From Phycisphaerae bacterium (GTDB lineage Bacteria; Planctomycetota; Phycisphaerae; Sedimentisphaerales; Anaerobacaceae): DNA of 64,000 nt. The notes under the pieces were generated by a model. That model saw only the letters and a program-made list of their open reading frames with translations. It did no database searches and was not told where the DNA came from. Of this stretch, positions 8,440 to 18,000 are shown piece by piece. How positions within the stretch are numbered: the first letter of the stretch is position 1; each line of letters opens with the position of its first letter. The stretch lies in contig JAGOLX010000017.1 of assembly GCA_017993835.1 (NCBI GenBank), positions 32,784 through 96,783 on the forward strand, read 5' to 3'. A program made the translations under genes and the position numbers.

Positions 8440-10980
8440 ATGAGAACGATGGCATCGGCTCTCGTCTTGTCGATCTTCTGGATGTCTGGGGCACAGGCGG
8501 AGGAGCCGGTCCACTTCGAGGACACGAATCTCAAGAGGGCCGTGGAAGAGGAGTTGTGGATCGCGGACCCAACACCGAGCGACATGCTGGGATTGACCTC
8601 CCTCAAGGCCGCGACCCAAGGAATCGGGAGCCTGGTTGGCTTGGAGTACGCCTTGAACCTGCAAACACTGAAGTTGACCGATAATGGGCATATCGCGGAC
8701 CTCTCGCCGCTGGCCGGGCTGACCGAACTCCGAGAACTGATATTCAATCAGAATCAGGTCTGGGATATCTCGCCGTTGGCGTCACTGGTCGAACTCAGAG
8801 AATTGGATGCACACCACAACCAGATTTCCGACATTTCGGCATTGCGCGGCCTGACCAAACTGACGCGGCTTGACCTTCATGAGAACCCGATCCGCGACAT
8901 TTCCGCACTGTCCTCGCTCGCCGATCTGAGTACCGTGACTCTCAAGGATACCGAGGTGGATGACGTCTCCGCTCTGACGGGTCTCATGGCTCTCACCTAC
9001 CTCGATCTGCGAGCGATTCCGCTGTCTGATGAATCCTATGAGGTGGACATTCCTCGGATCAGGACCAATAACCCAGGGATCACTATCCTGCACGACCACG
9101 ACTCCTACACTCTTACGATCTCGTCCACCTGCGGCGGGTCCGTGATCTATCCCGGCGAAGGAACGTTTCTGTACGACATCAACGGCGGGCCCGTGCGCAT
9201 CGAGGCCAGAGCCGACCCAGGCTACGTGTTCACCGCCTGGACCGGGACCTGCTACAGCACGCAGAATCCCATTTGGATCTATCTCGACGGAGACTATCAG
9301 ATCTGCGCGGTCTTCTCCCCTGTCGGCGGTCCCAGTGACGCCGTCGTTTTCGCCGATGCCTCGCTCAAAGCAGCCGTGGAAGATGCCTTGGGCGTATCGA
9401 ACCCGACGCCTACGGACATGCTGGATCTGACCGTCCTGTCCGCAGCGAACCTCGGGATCGAGAGCCTCAGCGGTATCGAGTACGCCACCAACCTCCAATC
9501 ACTGACCCTCGAACTCAACTCCCTCGTGAACCTTTCCTCTCTCTCCGCACTGACCGCGCTCTCCTATCTTGACCTCGATTCCTCCGGCCTCAGCGACCTC
9601 GCCACCCTTGCCGGTCTGACCCACCTCCAGCAGTTGTTCCTCTGTGGCAATGAGATCAGCGATCTCGCTGCCCTCACCGCCCTCACCACTCTCACTCAGC
9701 TCGATCTGCGAAACAACAGGCTCGACAGCAAAGCCCTCGATATCCAGATCCCCCAGATTCTTGCGAACAATCCGGGAATCGATCTGCTCTACGATCCAGA
9801 GCCGTATGTTCAGACCTGTTCCGTCACCCTCTCCTCCGGCCCAGGAGGATCGGTGGTCTCCCCAGGTGAAGGAACCTTCACCTTTGCCGCCACAGAAGGT
9901 CTGCCCCTCCACATCCAAGCCAAGGCCGATCCCGGCTACGTGTTTACTGCCTGGACCGGGACCTTTTACAGCACGCAAAATCCTGCCGTGATCCAAGTCA
10001 ACAGGGACCATGAGATCCTCGCCATGTTCTCGATCCTGGCCAGTGAATCCTACGTCGATGACGACGCCCCCGACGATCCGAGCCCGGGCGATCCGGACGC
10101 GGGCGATCCCCTCGAGAACGGCACTGCCAAGCATCCCTTCGACTCCATCCAGGAGGCTATCGACGCCGCTGCGAACGGCCAGACCATCCTCGTGCAGCCG
10201 GGAGTCTATCGCGAGAATATCACGATCTCGAAAAAGAGCATCCATCTGATCGGCAGAGAGCCGAGCGATCCGAATGGGACCGATCTGCCGGTGATCCAGG
10301 CGGGTCAGGAAGGTCCTATCGTGCGAATCAACGGCGGCAATGATTCCTCCTGCACCTTGTCGGGCTTTGCCATTACGAGCGGCCATGGGCAGGACACCCT
10401 CATCGGCTGTTCCGGCGGCGCCGCCGTGATCTCCCACTGTCTGATCACCGGCAATCGGATCACCGGCTCCGACAGCGCCCTGATCCAATGTGCCGCCGGC
10501 AACGTCACACTTTCCCACTGCACGATCGCCGACAACGATATCGGCGAGTGTAACGCAGGACTGCGGGCCGTCACCGGCATCCTGACGATGACGAACTCGA
10601 TCTTCTATCACAACACGCGTACTTGCTCGGACGCCACAAGCGGCATGATCCACGCAAACAGCGATGCGGAAGTCGTCATCACCTGCAGTGATGTCGAGGG
10701 CAACTGGCCCGGCGTCGGGAACATCGACGTGGACCCGCTGTTCGCCTCTGCCGGCCAGTGGACGGACGTCGGGGTCTGGTTCATGGGGGATTACCACCTC
10801 CTGTCCAGCGCAGGCCGGTGGGACAAGACCACTTCGAGCTGGCTGTGCGACGAGACAACCAGTCCGTGTGTCGACGCCGGCGATTTGACCAGCGACATCG
10901 GGGAGGAGCCCTCCCCCAACGGCGGAATCGTCAATATGGGCGTCTACGGCGGAACCACCGAGGCCAGCAAGAGCAACTGA
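8440..10980 (+). CDS. Exported LRR / InlB-B-repeat / beta-helix protein, paralogue 2
   Basis: This is the sister of the 5891 gene, with 846 residues and the same domain order: signal peptide (MRTMASALVLSIFWMSGAQA), LRR block, InlB-B-like repeat, LRR block, InlB-B-like repeat, beta-helix, NMGVYGGT tail. The first 255 residues are only moderately similar to paralogue 1, with different LRR surfaces (e.g. NQISDISALRGLTKL). The remaining 590 residues are practically identical at the DNA level. The start is the ATG preceded by GAGGAAAAGG; an open frame continues upstream to 8206 but overlaps paralogue 1. The spacing of 11 bp suggests one transcript. A variable N-terminal part on a constant C-terminal scaffold suggests diversification of binding specificity, which is inference. 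Confidence 0.87.
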   Translation: MRTMASALVLSIFWMSGAQAEEPVHFEDTNLKRAVEEELWIADPTPSDMLGLTSLKAATQGIGSLVGLEYALNLQTLKLTDNGHIADLSPLAGLTELRELIFNQNQVWDISPLASLVELRELDAHHNQISDISALRGLTKLTRLDLHENPIRDISALSSLADLSTVTLKDTEVDDVSALTGLMALTYLDLRAIPLSDESYEVDIPRIRTNNPGITILHDHDSYTLTISSTCGGSVIYPGEGTFLYDINGGPVRIEARADPGYVFTAWTGTCYSTQNPIWIYLDGDYQICAVFSPVGGPSDAVVFADASLKAAVEDALGVSNPTPTDMLDLTVLSAANLGIESLSGIEYATNLQSLTLELNSLVNLSSLSALTALSYLDLDSSGLSDLATLAGLTHLQQLFLCGNEISDLAALTALTTLTQLDLRNNRLDSKALDIQIPQILANNPGIDLLYDPEPYVQTCSVTLSSGPGGSVVSPGEGTFTFAATEGLPLHIQAKADPGYVFTAWTGTFYSTQNPAVIQVNRDHEILAMFSILASESYVDDDAPDDPSPGDPDAGDPLENGTAKHPFDSIQEAIDAAANGQTILVQPGVYRENITISKKSIHLIGREPSDPNGTDLPVIQAGQEGPIVRINGGNDSSCTLSGFAITSGHGQDTLIGCSGGAAVISHCLITGNRITGSDSALIQCAAGNVTLSHCTIADNDIGECNAGLRAVTGILTMTNSIFYHNTRTCSDATSGMIHANSDAEVVITCSDVEGNWPGVGNIDVDPLFASAGQWTDVGVWFMGDYHLLSSAGRWDKTTSSWLCDETTSPCVDAGDLTSDIGEEPSPNGGIVNMGVYGGTTEASKSN
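9205..10976 (+). repeat. 1.77-kb direct repeat, copy 2
   Basis: Second copy of the segment at 6653-8424, offset 2552 bp, with two visible substitutions. It ends just before the stop codon of paralogue 2, as copy 1 does in paralogue 1. Confidence 0.93.
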
Positions 10981-11007
10981 AACAGGAACCCGTTCATCCC
11001 GTGACTT

Positions 11008-14000
11008 ATGGTGCGAACACACTGGAACAACACACTGCAGCGATGGGCTCTTGGCATCCTGGTGATGACCGTCCTGACACCGGCCTTCGCGGATGACCCG
11101 ACCATCACCCCATCGGCATACTGGAAGAACGAGATCGCATTCCCGTATGACGCTTTCATCAATCGCGGCACCGCCTGGGACTCCACCAAGTGGGTCAAGT
11201 TCACCATTCTCCTGGAGCCCTACGATCCGAACGTCGTCTACTTCCAGAAGAGCACGAAGTACGTCTATCACTACACTTTCGCCGCCGAGGTGCTCGATCC
11301 GTTTCTCGGGATGACGACGGCGCAATTCAACGCGGTCAGTCTGTACGCGGAGAATCAGCAGGCCGTCCTGGGCGCGGTGATTCTGCCGCCGCCCGCGGAC
11401 TCCTCGATGAAGGAGACGCAATTTTTCGAGTATGGCATTCAGTTCATCCGGCAGGACCCCTTTACCCGCGAGGAGATTCGCGACCTGTTCAATCGGGTCA
11501 AAGCCTGCATTGCGGCCTCGGACGATGTCCAGGCATTCTACTTCCCGACCTATGAACAGCAGGCCACCGCGTCCGCCAACAGCGACTGGTTCGCGTCGCA
11601 GGGCATTCCGATCAGCTCCACCGCGCGGTGGGCCAGCGGCAACACCTGCTACTCGGAAGGATGGGCCTTTGGAACCCTCAAGTTCTTCTCCGCCGACCAG
11701 ATCGCGACCGCCTATCAGGGCGGTGCTCTGGAACCCAATGACATCCTGCTCACCGATGGCGTGCCCGCCGAGATCCCCTTCGTCGCGGGAATCATCTCTC
11801 TGGCGGCCTCGACGCCCAATTCCCATGTGGCCATCCTCTCGCGGACCTACGCCATCCCGTTCGTACACCTGGTCCTCGCCGACGACGTCGCGAGGGTACA
11901 GGACCTCGTCGGCCGACGGATTCTCCTGACCGCCTACGAGGACGACTACGGAACCGACGTCGAACTGATCGAAACAGAGACCTACGTGGACGATGAGGCG
12001 GCGGCGCAGCTTCTGTCGCTGAAGGAATCCGCGCCCCTGAATATCGAGCCCATGGCGTCTCTGGGCGTTTTCGGCCTGCCCACCGAGGGTCTGACTCCGT
12101 CCGACATTCGATACGTCGGAGGCAAGGCCTCCAACTTCGGCATCCTCCGAGCGGCAGTCCCCGACAACTCTCCCAGGTCTATCGCGATAACCTTCGATCT
12201 GTGGCAGGCGTTTCTCGACCAGCCGTTGACGCCGAGCCCGACCCTGACCCTCACACCCGGCGCGCACCTCGTGCTCTGGGCCGACGGCGATACCGACCAG
12301 GGCCCCACGCACACGGGCTTCCGACTGAGCAAGGACGGCGAATCCGTCGGCCTGTACGACGCTGACGGCGCCACGCAGATCGATGCCGTCCAGTTCGGTC
12401 CCCAGACAGAGGATGTCTCGTTCGGGCGGTCTCCCGACGGCGGCGATGCGTGGAAGTCGTTCACCGCCCCTACCCCCGGCCAACCCAACACCGCCGACGA
12501 CGGCGCGTACGGCTCGGGCCTGCTCATCAACGAGATCATGGCGGACAACCAACAGACTATCGAGGACCCCTGCGAGAGCGGCGAGTTTCCCGACTGGATC
12601 GAGCTGTACAACGCCTCGGACGAAACCATCACGCTGAACGGCCTGCACCTGACGGACGACCCGGATGAGCCGACTCAATGGCAGATCCCGCCGGCGATCG
12701 TCGGCCCGACGCTGCGGGACGAGATCGCCCGCCGACTCGCGAAGTACACATCCTATCCCCCTTCGGACATGCAGGCACTTGCGCAGGACCTGGCCTGCAT
12801 CCGCAACCTGTTCACCAATGCCGACGTCGCCGAGTTCAGCGACGAGCTGAGAGAGGCGATCCTCGCGGTGCTTACCGATCCACAATACGGCTTCGAGCCC
12901 AACGCCATGCTGCGATTCCGCAGCTCGACCAACGTCGAGGACAGCGCGGACTTCATCGGGGCCGGACTTTACGACAGCTACAGCGGCTGCCTTGCCGACG
13001 CGCTCGATTCCGACGACGACGGCCCCTGCGCCTGCGACCCGAACCGCACGTCCGAGAAGGACCTGTTCCAGGCAATCCGACAGACCTTCGCCAGCTTCTA
13101 CAACAACAACGCGTTCCTGGAACGGCTCCGCCATGAGGTCAACGAAGCGGACGTTGGCATGGCCATGGTGGTCCATCACTCCGTGCCCGACGACATCGAA
13201 CTGGCGAACGGCGTGGCCACCATCGACAGGACCACCGGCGATACGACGATCTCCCTGGTCACCCAACAGGGCGCCGTCTCCGTCACGAATCCCGAGGACG
13301 GCTCGACGCCGGAGGAGGTCACCGTCGTCATCTACGCGACGGGCAGCATGGTGCCTGCCAAGCTCATGGCGACATCCAGCCTCGTCCGACTGGGCGAGAC
13401 CGTCATGACCTGGAGAGACGATTACGCGGCGCTGGCGAATCTGCTCCTGGCGGTGAGCGAACAGTACGCACAGACCACCGGCCAGAGCGAGTACACCCTC
13501 GACGTCGAGTACAAGAAGGTCGCGGCAGGTGGCCGGGCCTTGCCCGCAGGCGGACTGCTCGTCAAGCAGGTCCGCCCGATCCCGGCCTCCGACGACATGC
13601 AGACCCCCTTCCTGGTCAATCTCCCCACGCAGTTCGAGGTCTACACCGGCGAGGTCGTCTATGAGGATGCAACGGACGTCTTCGCGGATCATCGGCTCAA
13701 GTCCCGATGGACGCTCGAAACCAAGAGCACCGTTCTGGACGCCCAGGCGATCCAGGAGGGCCTGTACACCAACGTGCAGATCGAGTATCTCGATGAAGAC
13801 CAGGTCCGCAAGATCTCAGGACAGATGGCTCTCCTGCCAGGCGCTTCGCACGAATCCGGAAAAGACTTCACCAAAGACGCCTGGCAGTTGGCCGATCTCT
13901 CGAACCCACGGACCTGCAACCTGAAGACGACGAAGATCCCAACCGCCGTCGAGACCTCGGAATGCCCGATCTTCACCCCGTCGGATCTCGGCTGCTCGGG

Positions 14001-14514
14001 TTACTGCGTCCCCTACAAATTCCTCACCCTCCAGGTCCTGTACACTGGCCCTGTCGAATCGTGGAGCGCCGACGGCGTCGCAAGCACCTTGAGCAACAGG
14101 GTGTACCTGTGGCCCTGCCAGGACGCCGGCAGCGACGACATCCCGCAGGAGCGGTCACTCGCGTCCAACGGTGTTTCGATCACGTCCCGCTTCTACTATC
14201 CCCCGCTGCCAGCGGGAATGACCGCCTGGGAAATGGCCGGCGGCAACACCGCACCGCTGAAACGATGGGATCAGACCACCATCTCGGGCCTGACCCCCCA
14301 GCCCATCGTCCTGACGGGCTACTACTCGCAGACGTTCCGGCCGGAGCACCACAACCTGAGGGAACATTTGCTCTTCGAGCCTAGACTGGAGCCCGCGATC
14401 TCCGCGGACATCCTCAGCGAGCTGCAGAGCCGGAACATCCGCTTCATCCACATGATCCTGGACAAGGACGGCGACGACACCGACGAGTCCCGAATCGTCA
14501 CGTATGGCTTCTGA
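11008..14514 (+). CDS. Exported dikinase-like protein (phosphohistidine + ATP-grasp) with inserted lamin-tail module
   Basis: A protein of 1168 residues with a signal peptide (about 1-28). At residues 260-290 it has a swivelling-domain-like segment with NSHVAILSR, where His273 sits where a phosphohistidine is expected. A PEP/pyruvate-type ATP-grasp domain follows: YVGGKASNFG (369-378), FRSSTNVEDSADFIGAGLYDS (from about 637) and a closing VKQVRPI (852-858). Histidine domain before ATP-grasp is the order of glucan, water dikinases, opposite to PPDK and PEP synthase. Between the two ATP-grasp parts, about residues 406-561 are lamin-tail (LTD) sequence with its C-terminal half placed first. The last 310 residues are unrecognised. 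It follows the LRR/beta-helix row by 27 bp. No strong ribosome-binding site was seen before the ATG. Activity outside the cytoplasm would need ATP, so an enzymatic role is uncertain. Confidence 0.8.
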   Translation: MVRTHWNNTLQRWALGILVMTVLTPAFADDPTITPSAYWKNEIAFPYDAFINRGTAWDSTKWVKFTILLEPYDPNVVYFQKSTKYVYHYTFAAEVLDPFLGMTTAQFNAVSLYAENQQAVLGAVILPPPADSSMKETQFFEYGIQFIRQDPFTREEIRDLFNRVKACIAASDDVQAFYFPTYEQQATASANSDWFASQGIPISSTARWASGNTCYSEGWAFGTLKFFSADQIATAYQGGALEPNDILLTDGVPAEIPFVAGIISLAASTPNSHVAILSRTYAIPFVHLVLADDVARVQDLVGRRILLTAYEDDYGTDVELIETETYVDDEAAAQLLSLKESAPLNIEPMASLGVFGLPTEGLTPSDIRYVGGKASNFGILRAAVPDNSPRSIAITFDLWQAFLDQPLTPSPTLTLTPGAHLVLWADGDTDQGPTHTGFRLSKDGESVGLYDADGATQIDAVQFGPQTEDVSFGRSPDGGDAWKSFTAPTPGQPNTADDGAYGSGLLINEIMADNQQTIEDPCESGEFPDWIELYNASDETITLNGLHLTDDPDEPTQWQIPPAIVGPTLRDEIARRLAKYTSYPPSDMQALAQDLACIRNLFTNADVAEFSDELREAILAVLTDPQYGFEPNAMLRFRSSTNVEDSADFIGAGLYDSYSGCLADALDSDDDGPCACDPNRTSEKDLFQAIRQTFASFYNNNAFLERLRHEVNEADVGMAMVVHHSVPDDIELANGVATIDRTTGDTTISLVTQQGAVSVTNPEDGSTPEEVTVVIYATGSMVPAKLMATSSLVRLGETVMTWRDDYAALANLLLAVSEQYAQTTGQSEYTLDVEYKKVAAGGRALPAGGLLVKQVRPIPASDDMQTPFLVNLPTQFEVYTGEVVYEDATDVFADHRLKSRWTLETKSTVLDAQAIQEGLYTNVQIEYLDEDQVRKISGQMALLPGASHESGKDFTKDAWQLADLSNPRTCNLKTTKIPTAVETSECPIFTPSDLGCSGYCVPYKFLTLQVLYTGPVESWSADGVASTLSNRVYLWPCQDAGSDDIPQERSLASNGVSITSRFYYPPLPAGMTAWEMAGGNTAPLKRWDQTTISGLTPQPIVLTGYYSQTFRPEHHNLREHLLFEPRLEPAISADILSELQSRNIRFIHMILDKDGDDTDESRIVTYGF

Positions 14515-14666
14515 GAGACCGCCGCAAAACGGCTTCAGACACCAGGCGAACTGAACCCTGTGACGCCGGCCAGACTCACGCCAGTCAGTTCGCTGGGATC
14601 AGCTCCCACCACAATCCCGGATAGTCCTTGCGCACGCCTGATTCGGAGTTCCTTGAGGCGACAGTT

Positions 14667-14765
14667 ATGTGGCCCAGCCGCCCCCGGCGGGGATCATGAT
14701 AATGTAGCCCAGCCGCCCCCGGCTGGGGTCATAGTAATGTAGCCCAGCCGCCCTCGGCGGGGATC
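14667..14765 (+). repeat. 35-bp tandem repeat, just under three units
   Basis: Units start at 14667, 14702 and 14737 with the form ATGTRGCCCAGCCGCC followed by a GC-rich half and a short AT-rich spacer. The third unit is cut at 29 bp and runs into the dispersed element at 14766. The region is non-coding, after the dikinase-like gene. Confidence 0.75.
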
Positions 14766-14843
14766 GCTGGGATCACCCCCGAGGGCGGGGGTGCCACACG
14801 GCCACGCGATTCGATTGCCGATCTTGCTCGTCAAAACTCATTC
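14766..14843 (+). repeat. Dispersed element A (second copy inverted at 63801-63869)
   Basis: The segment starts GCTGGGATCACCCCCGAGGG and ends with TTGCTCGTCAAAACTCATTC. It matches the reverse complement of 63801-63869 almost base for base, except for an extra 8 bp here (CCACGCGA). Both copies adjoin a GC-rich tandem repeat made of related words. Confidence 0.8.
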
Positions 14844-14995
14844 GAGTCCAGTCGGCCTAAGGCACTGTGACCTGGAGCGAGAAGGTCTTCAGCGGCTCCA
14901 CCCCTTCTTCCCACGGCCTGCGATAGAGTCCTGGTGATCCACCCATTCCCATCGATACCCCGTACTGGGATTCGCACCACGATCTTCTTGAACCA

Positions 14996-15062
14996 CGAAT
15001 GACACGAATCACCCAGCGCGGCCTCGCTGCGCTCGGCCGCGCTGGGTGATTCGTGTCATTCG
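14996..15062. terminator. Perfect 28-bp hairpin between convergent genes
   Basis: The arms 14996-15023 and 15035-15062 are perfectly complementary around an 11-nt loop. The stem lies between the ends of the convergent genes at 14514 (+) and 15082 (-), so it could stop transcription from both sides. It is longer than usual for an intrinsic terminator and lacks a clear T-run, so it may be a mobile palindromic repeat. Confidence 0.55.
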
Positions 15063-15081
15063 TTGTTTCTACGTCCCTCGT

Positions 15082-18000
15082 TCAGTTTGATTCCTCTGTG
15101 GTTTCCCACCAGAGCCGGGGATAATCCAACCCTTCGGCAATCTTCCAGATGTCGTTGGGGCCATTGGCCGTCTCGCCCACGAAATCCCAGCCGGCATCCA
15201 GGAAGGTCTGGATGTTCTGCATCTCGGCCGTTGTCTTGTCGGTGCCACCGGCACTTCCAACCTGATTGGAGGTCTCGATGTCCCAGAAACTGTCTCTAAC
15301 GTAGACTTCCTCGGACCCCAGGTTGAATCCGGTGAGCCCACCACTGTAGGGCCCCTCGACCAAACAGGTGCTGTAGCACCGGCTGATGGCCCCCTGGGTG
15401 CCCACCCAGACCCCTGCCAGAATACCCAAAGCGTCGCCGTTTGACCCAACCAGTCCACCGACGCAATAGCTGCCACTGACCGTGCCGGTGCTGTAGCAAT
15501 CCGCTAGATTGCCGCGGTTCTCACCCACCAACCCGCCAATTGTGTAGCTTCCCGAAATCGAGCCGCTGCTGTAACACCGTCGGATAGAACCTCCATTGTT
15601 GAATGCTGCCAACCCACCAACCGTCGCACCGGTTGCGTTGACGTCCACCAACCCCAGATTCTCGATCTCCGCACCGGCGTCTAATTGGCCGAACAGGCCT
15701 GCAAAACCGTTCGTGGCAATCGTCAGATGCGAGACGGTATGGCCGCTGCCAGCAAAAGACCCGGTGAATGGGCACAAATCATCGCCTATGATATGGAAAT
15801 CGGTGTCGGTCAGATTGACATCGTTGATCAACTCGAAATGCGCGCCCATGAGCCTCGGGTTATACCCAGTACTGTTCAACTCCGGGGGGGTTGATATCAG
15901 GTACGGGTCATTGGGTTCTCCGGCACCGCCAGAGAAAGTCGGAAGCGCAGGCAACGGCGTCAGTTGCCACCAGAGAATTGGGTAACCACCGCTCTCAGGC
16001 TCAGCCCAGATGTCGTGGGGGCCGTCCGGTTGACCGACAAAATCCCACCCTGCGGCCATGAACGTGTTGGCGTCAACCATCTCGGCGGTGGTCTGGCCCA
16101 TGCCGCCGTCGCTCTGGGATTGGCCGGAGGTCTGCGTATCCCAGAAACTCATCTTGATTACCTCGGCCCCACCCCGTCCTACCAGGCCGCCGACATGGTC
16201 GGTGCCCACGACCGAACCAGCACTGTAACACTGGCTCGCCTTGCTCAATATCCCCGCTAATCCACCGACATAAGACTCGCCCACGACTGAACCGGTGCTG
16301 TACGATAACCGGATACTGCCATATGAGCCTACCAACCCACCGACAGCGTATCCCCCGATGACCGGGCCTGTGGCGTAGCATTGCGTCACACTCCCGGAAA
16401 GATGTTCACTACTGTTTATCCCGACCAAACCACCAACGTTAGACCCACCCCTCACCTCGCCTGTGCTGTAGCTTCCAGCGACGCGTCCTTCATTGCCGCC
16501 CACCAATCCGCCGACTCCGAAGCCTCCAGTGACAGACCCGGTGCTGTGGCAATTCGTCACAGCACGATGATTCCATCCAATCAGGCCTCCGACAGAAGAT
16601 CCTTGTCCATTGCCGCTAACGGCACCATCGCTATAGCATCGGTCTACGCAGCCATTATTGCCCCCGACCAATCCGCCGACACACGATTGCGGATCGGTAC
16701 CACTGACCACGCCGACACTGTAGCATCGTCTCACCGTACCGGCATTATTCGCAACAAGTCCCCCCACAGACCTTGAACCAGTGACGTTGACATCCGTTAC
16801 CCCCAGGTCTCTAACCTCCGCCTCAGATTCAAGCTTGCCAAACAGGCCGACGTAATCCCCGCCGGTGATCGTCAGATTTGATATCACAGAACCATTGCCG
16901 TCGAAGACCCCTTCAAGCGAAGGAATCACTGAAGATACGCCATGAATCCCTGAAAGATCGATGGAAGCTACCAGGCGATAGTGTGCGTCCGGGCGGTAGT
17001 GGATGATCGTGCCCAGTTCCAGGGCGTTGGATATCAGGTACGGATCGTCAAGCGTGCCGGAACCTGGCAGTTGACGTGGAGCCCATCCACTGAGAATGGC
17101 TAGAACCGGATAATGGCCTGGCTGCATGTGCCAAGTCTCGTGCAGAGCGTTGTCTTGGCCAACGAAGTCCCAGCCAGCTTCGAGGAACGTATTGGCCGTC
17201 TGCATCTCGACGGTGGTCTTGCCCGTACCGCCGTCGCTGCCAGTCTGGCCGGAGATTTGGATGTCCCAGAAGCAGGCAACTACATCACCGCCTTTCTCCC
17301 TTCTCCTTCCGGCCAATCCGCCGAGGTTCTGGCCTGGGCCCCGAACTGTGCCGGTACTGTAGCAATGGGCCACGCAGCCTCCATGCATGCCGCCCACCAG
17401 TCCGCCGACACCCGCCCATGCATTGGCACCACTGACTGCACCGGTGCTGTAGCAGGCCGTTACAGTACCGCCGTTGTCCGCTACCAGCCCACCGGCATTG
17501 AAGCCGCTGGTCGCGCCGGTGGCACAGCAATGACTTATCCAACCACTGTAGCCGTTGTAACCCACCAGCCCGCCAGCGTCTGAAGTGCCGCTAATCGTAC
17601 AGGTGCTATGGCAAGCCGTCAGGTAGCCACTATTGAGACCTGTTAATCCCCCACCTGTTAATCCCCCGCCATCCCCGCTGCTCCAGACAGAACCGTTTGT
17701 GTGGCAGCGGGAGATACGACCCTGATTGTCGCCCACGAGACCGCCAACACGCGAATTGCCGGTGACCCGGCCGGTGCTATGGCAATCCGTCATAGTGCCC
17801 TCGCTGACCCCCACAACGCCACCGACGTCATTCGAAGTTCCGCCCACATCTATTGCCTGTAGACTTAGACCACTCACAACGGCCGTGGAGCCCAATCGTC
17901 CAAACAGCCCCAGATAGCACGAACCGTTGATTGTCAGATGAGAGAGTGTGTGACCAGCCCCGTCAAAGACACCGTTGAAAGGAGTCCCATCGAACCCGTA

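Noticed and set aside
9499..13692. Open frame of 1397 codons on the minus strand
   Set aside because: It lies opposite the LRR/beta-helix and dikinase-like genes, is built of biased Gly/Val/Asp/Arg words with no domain, and arises from GC-rich codon structure of the real genes.
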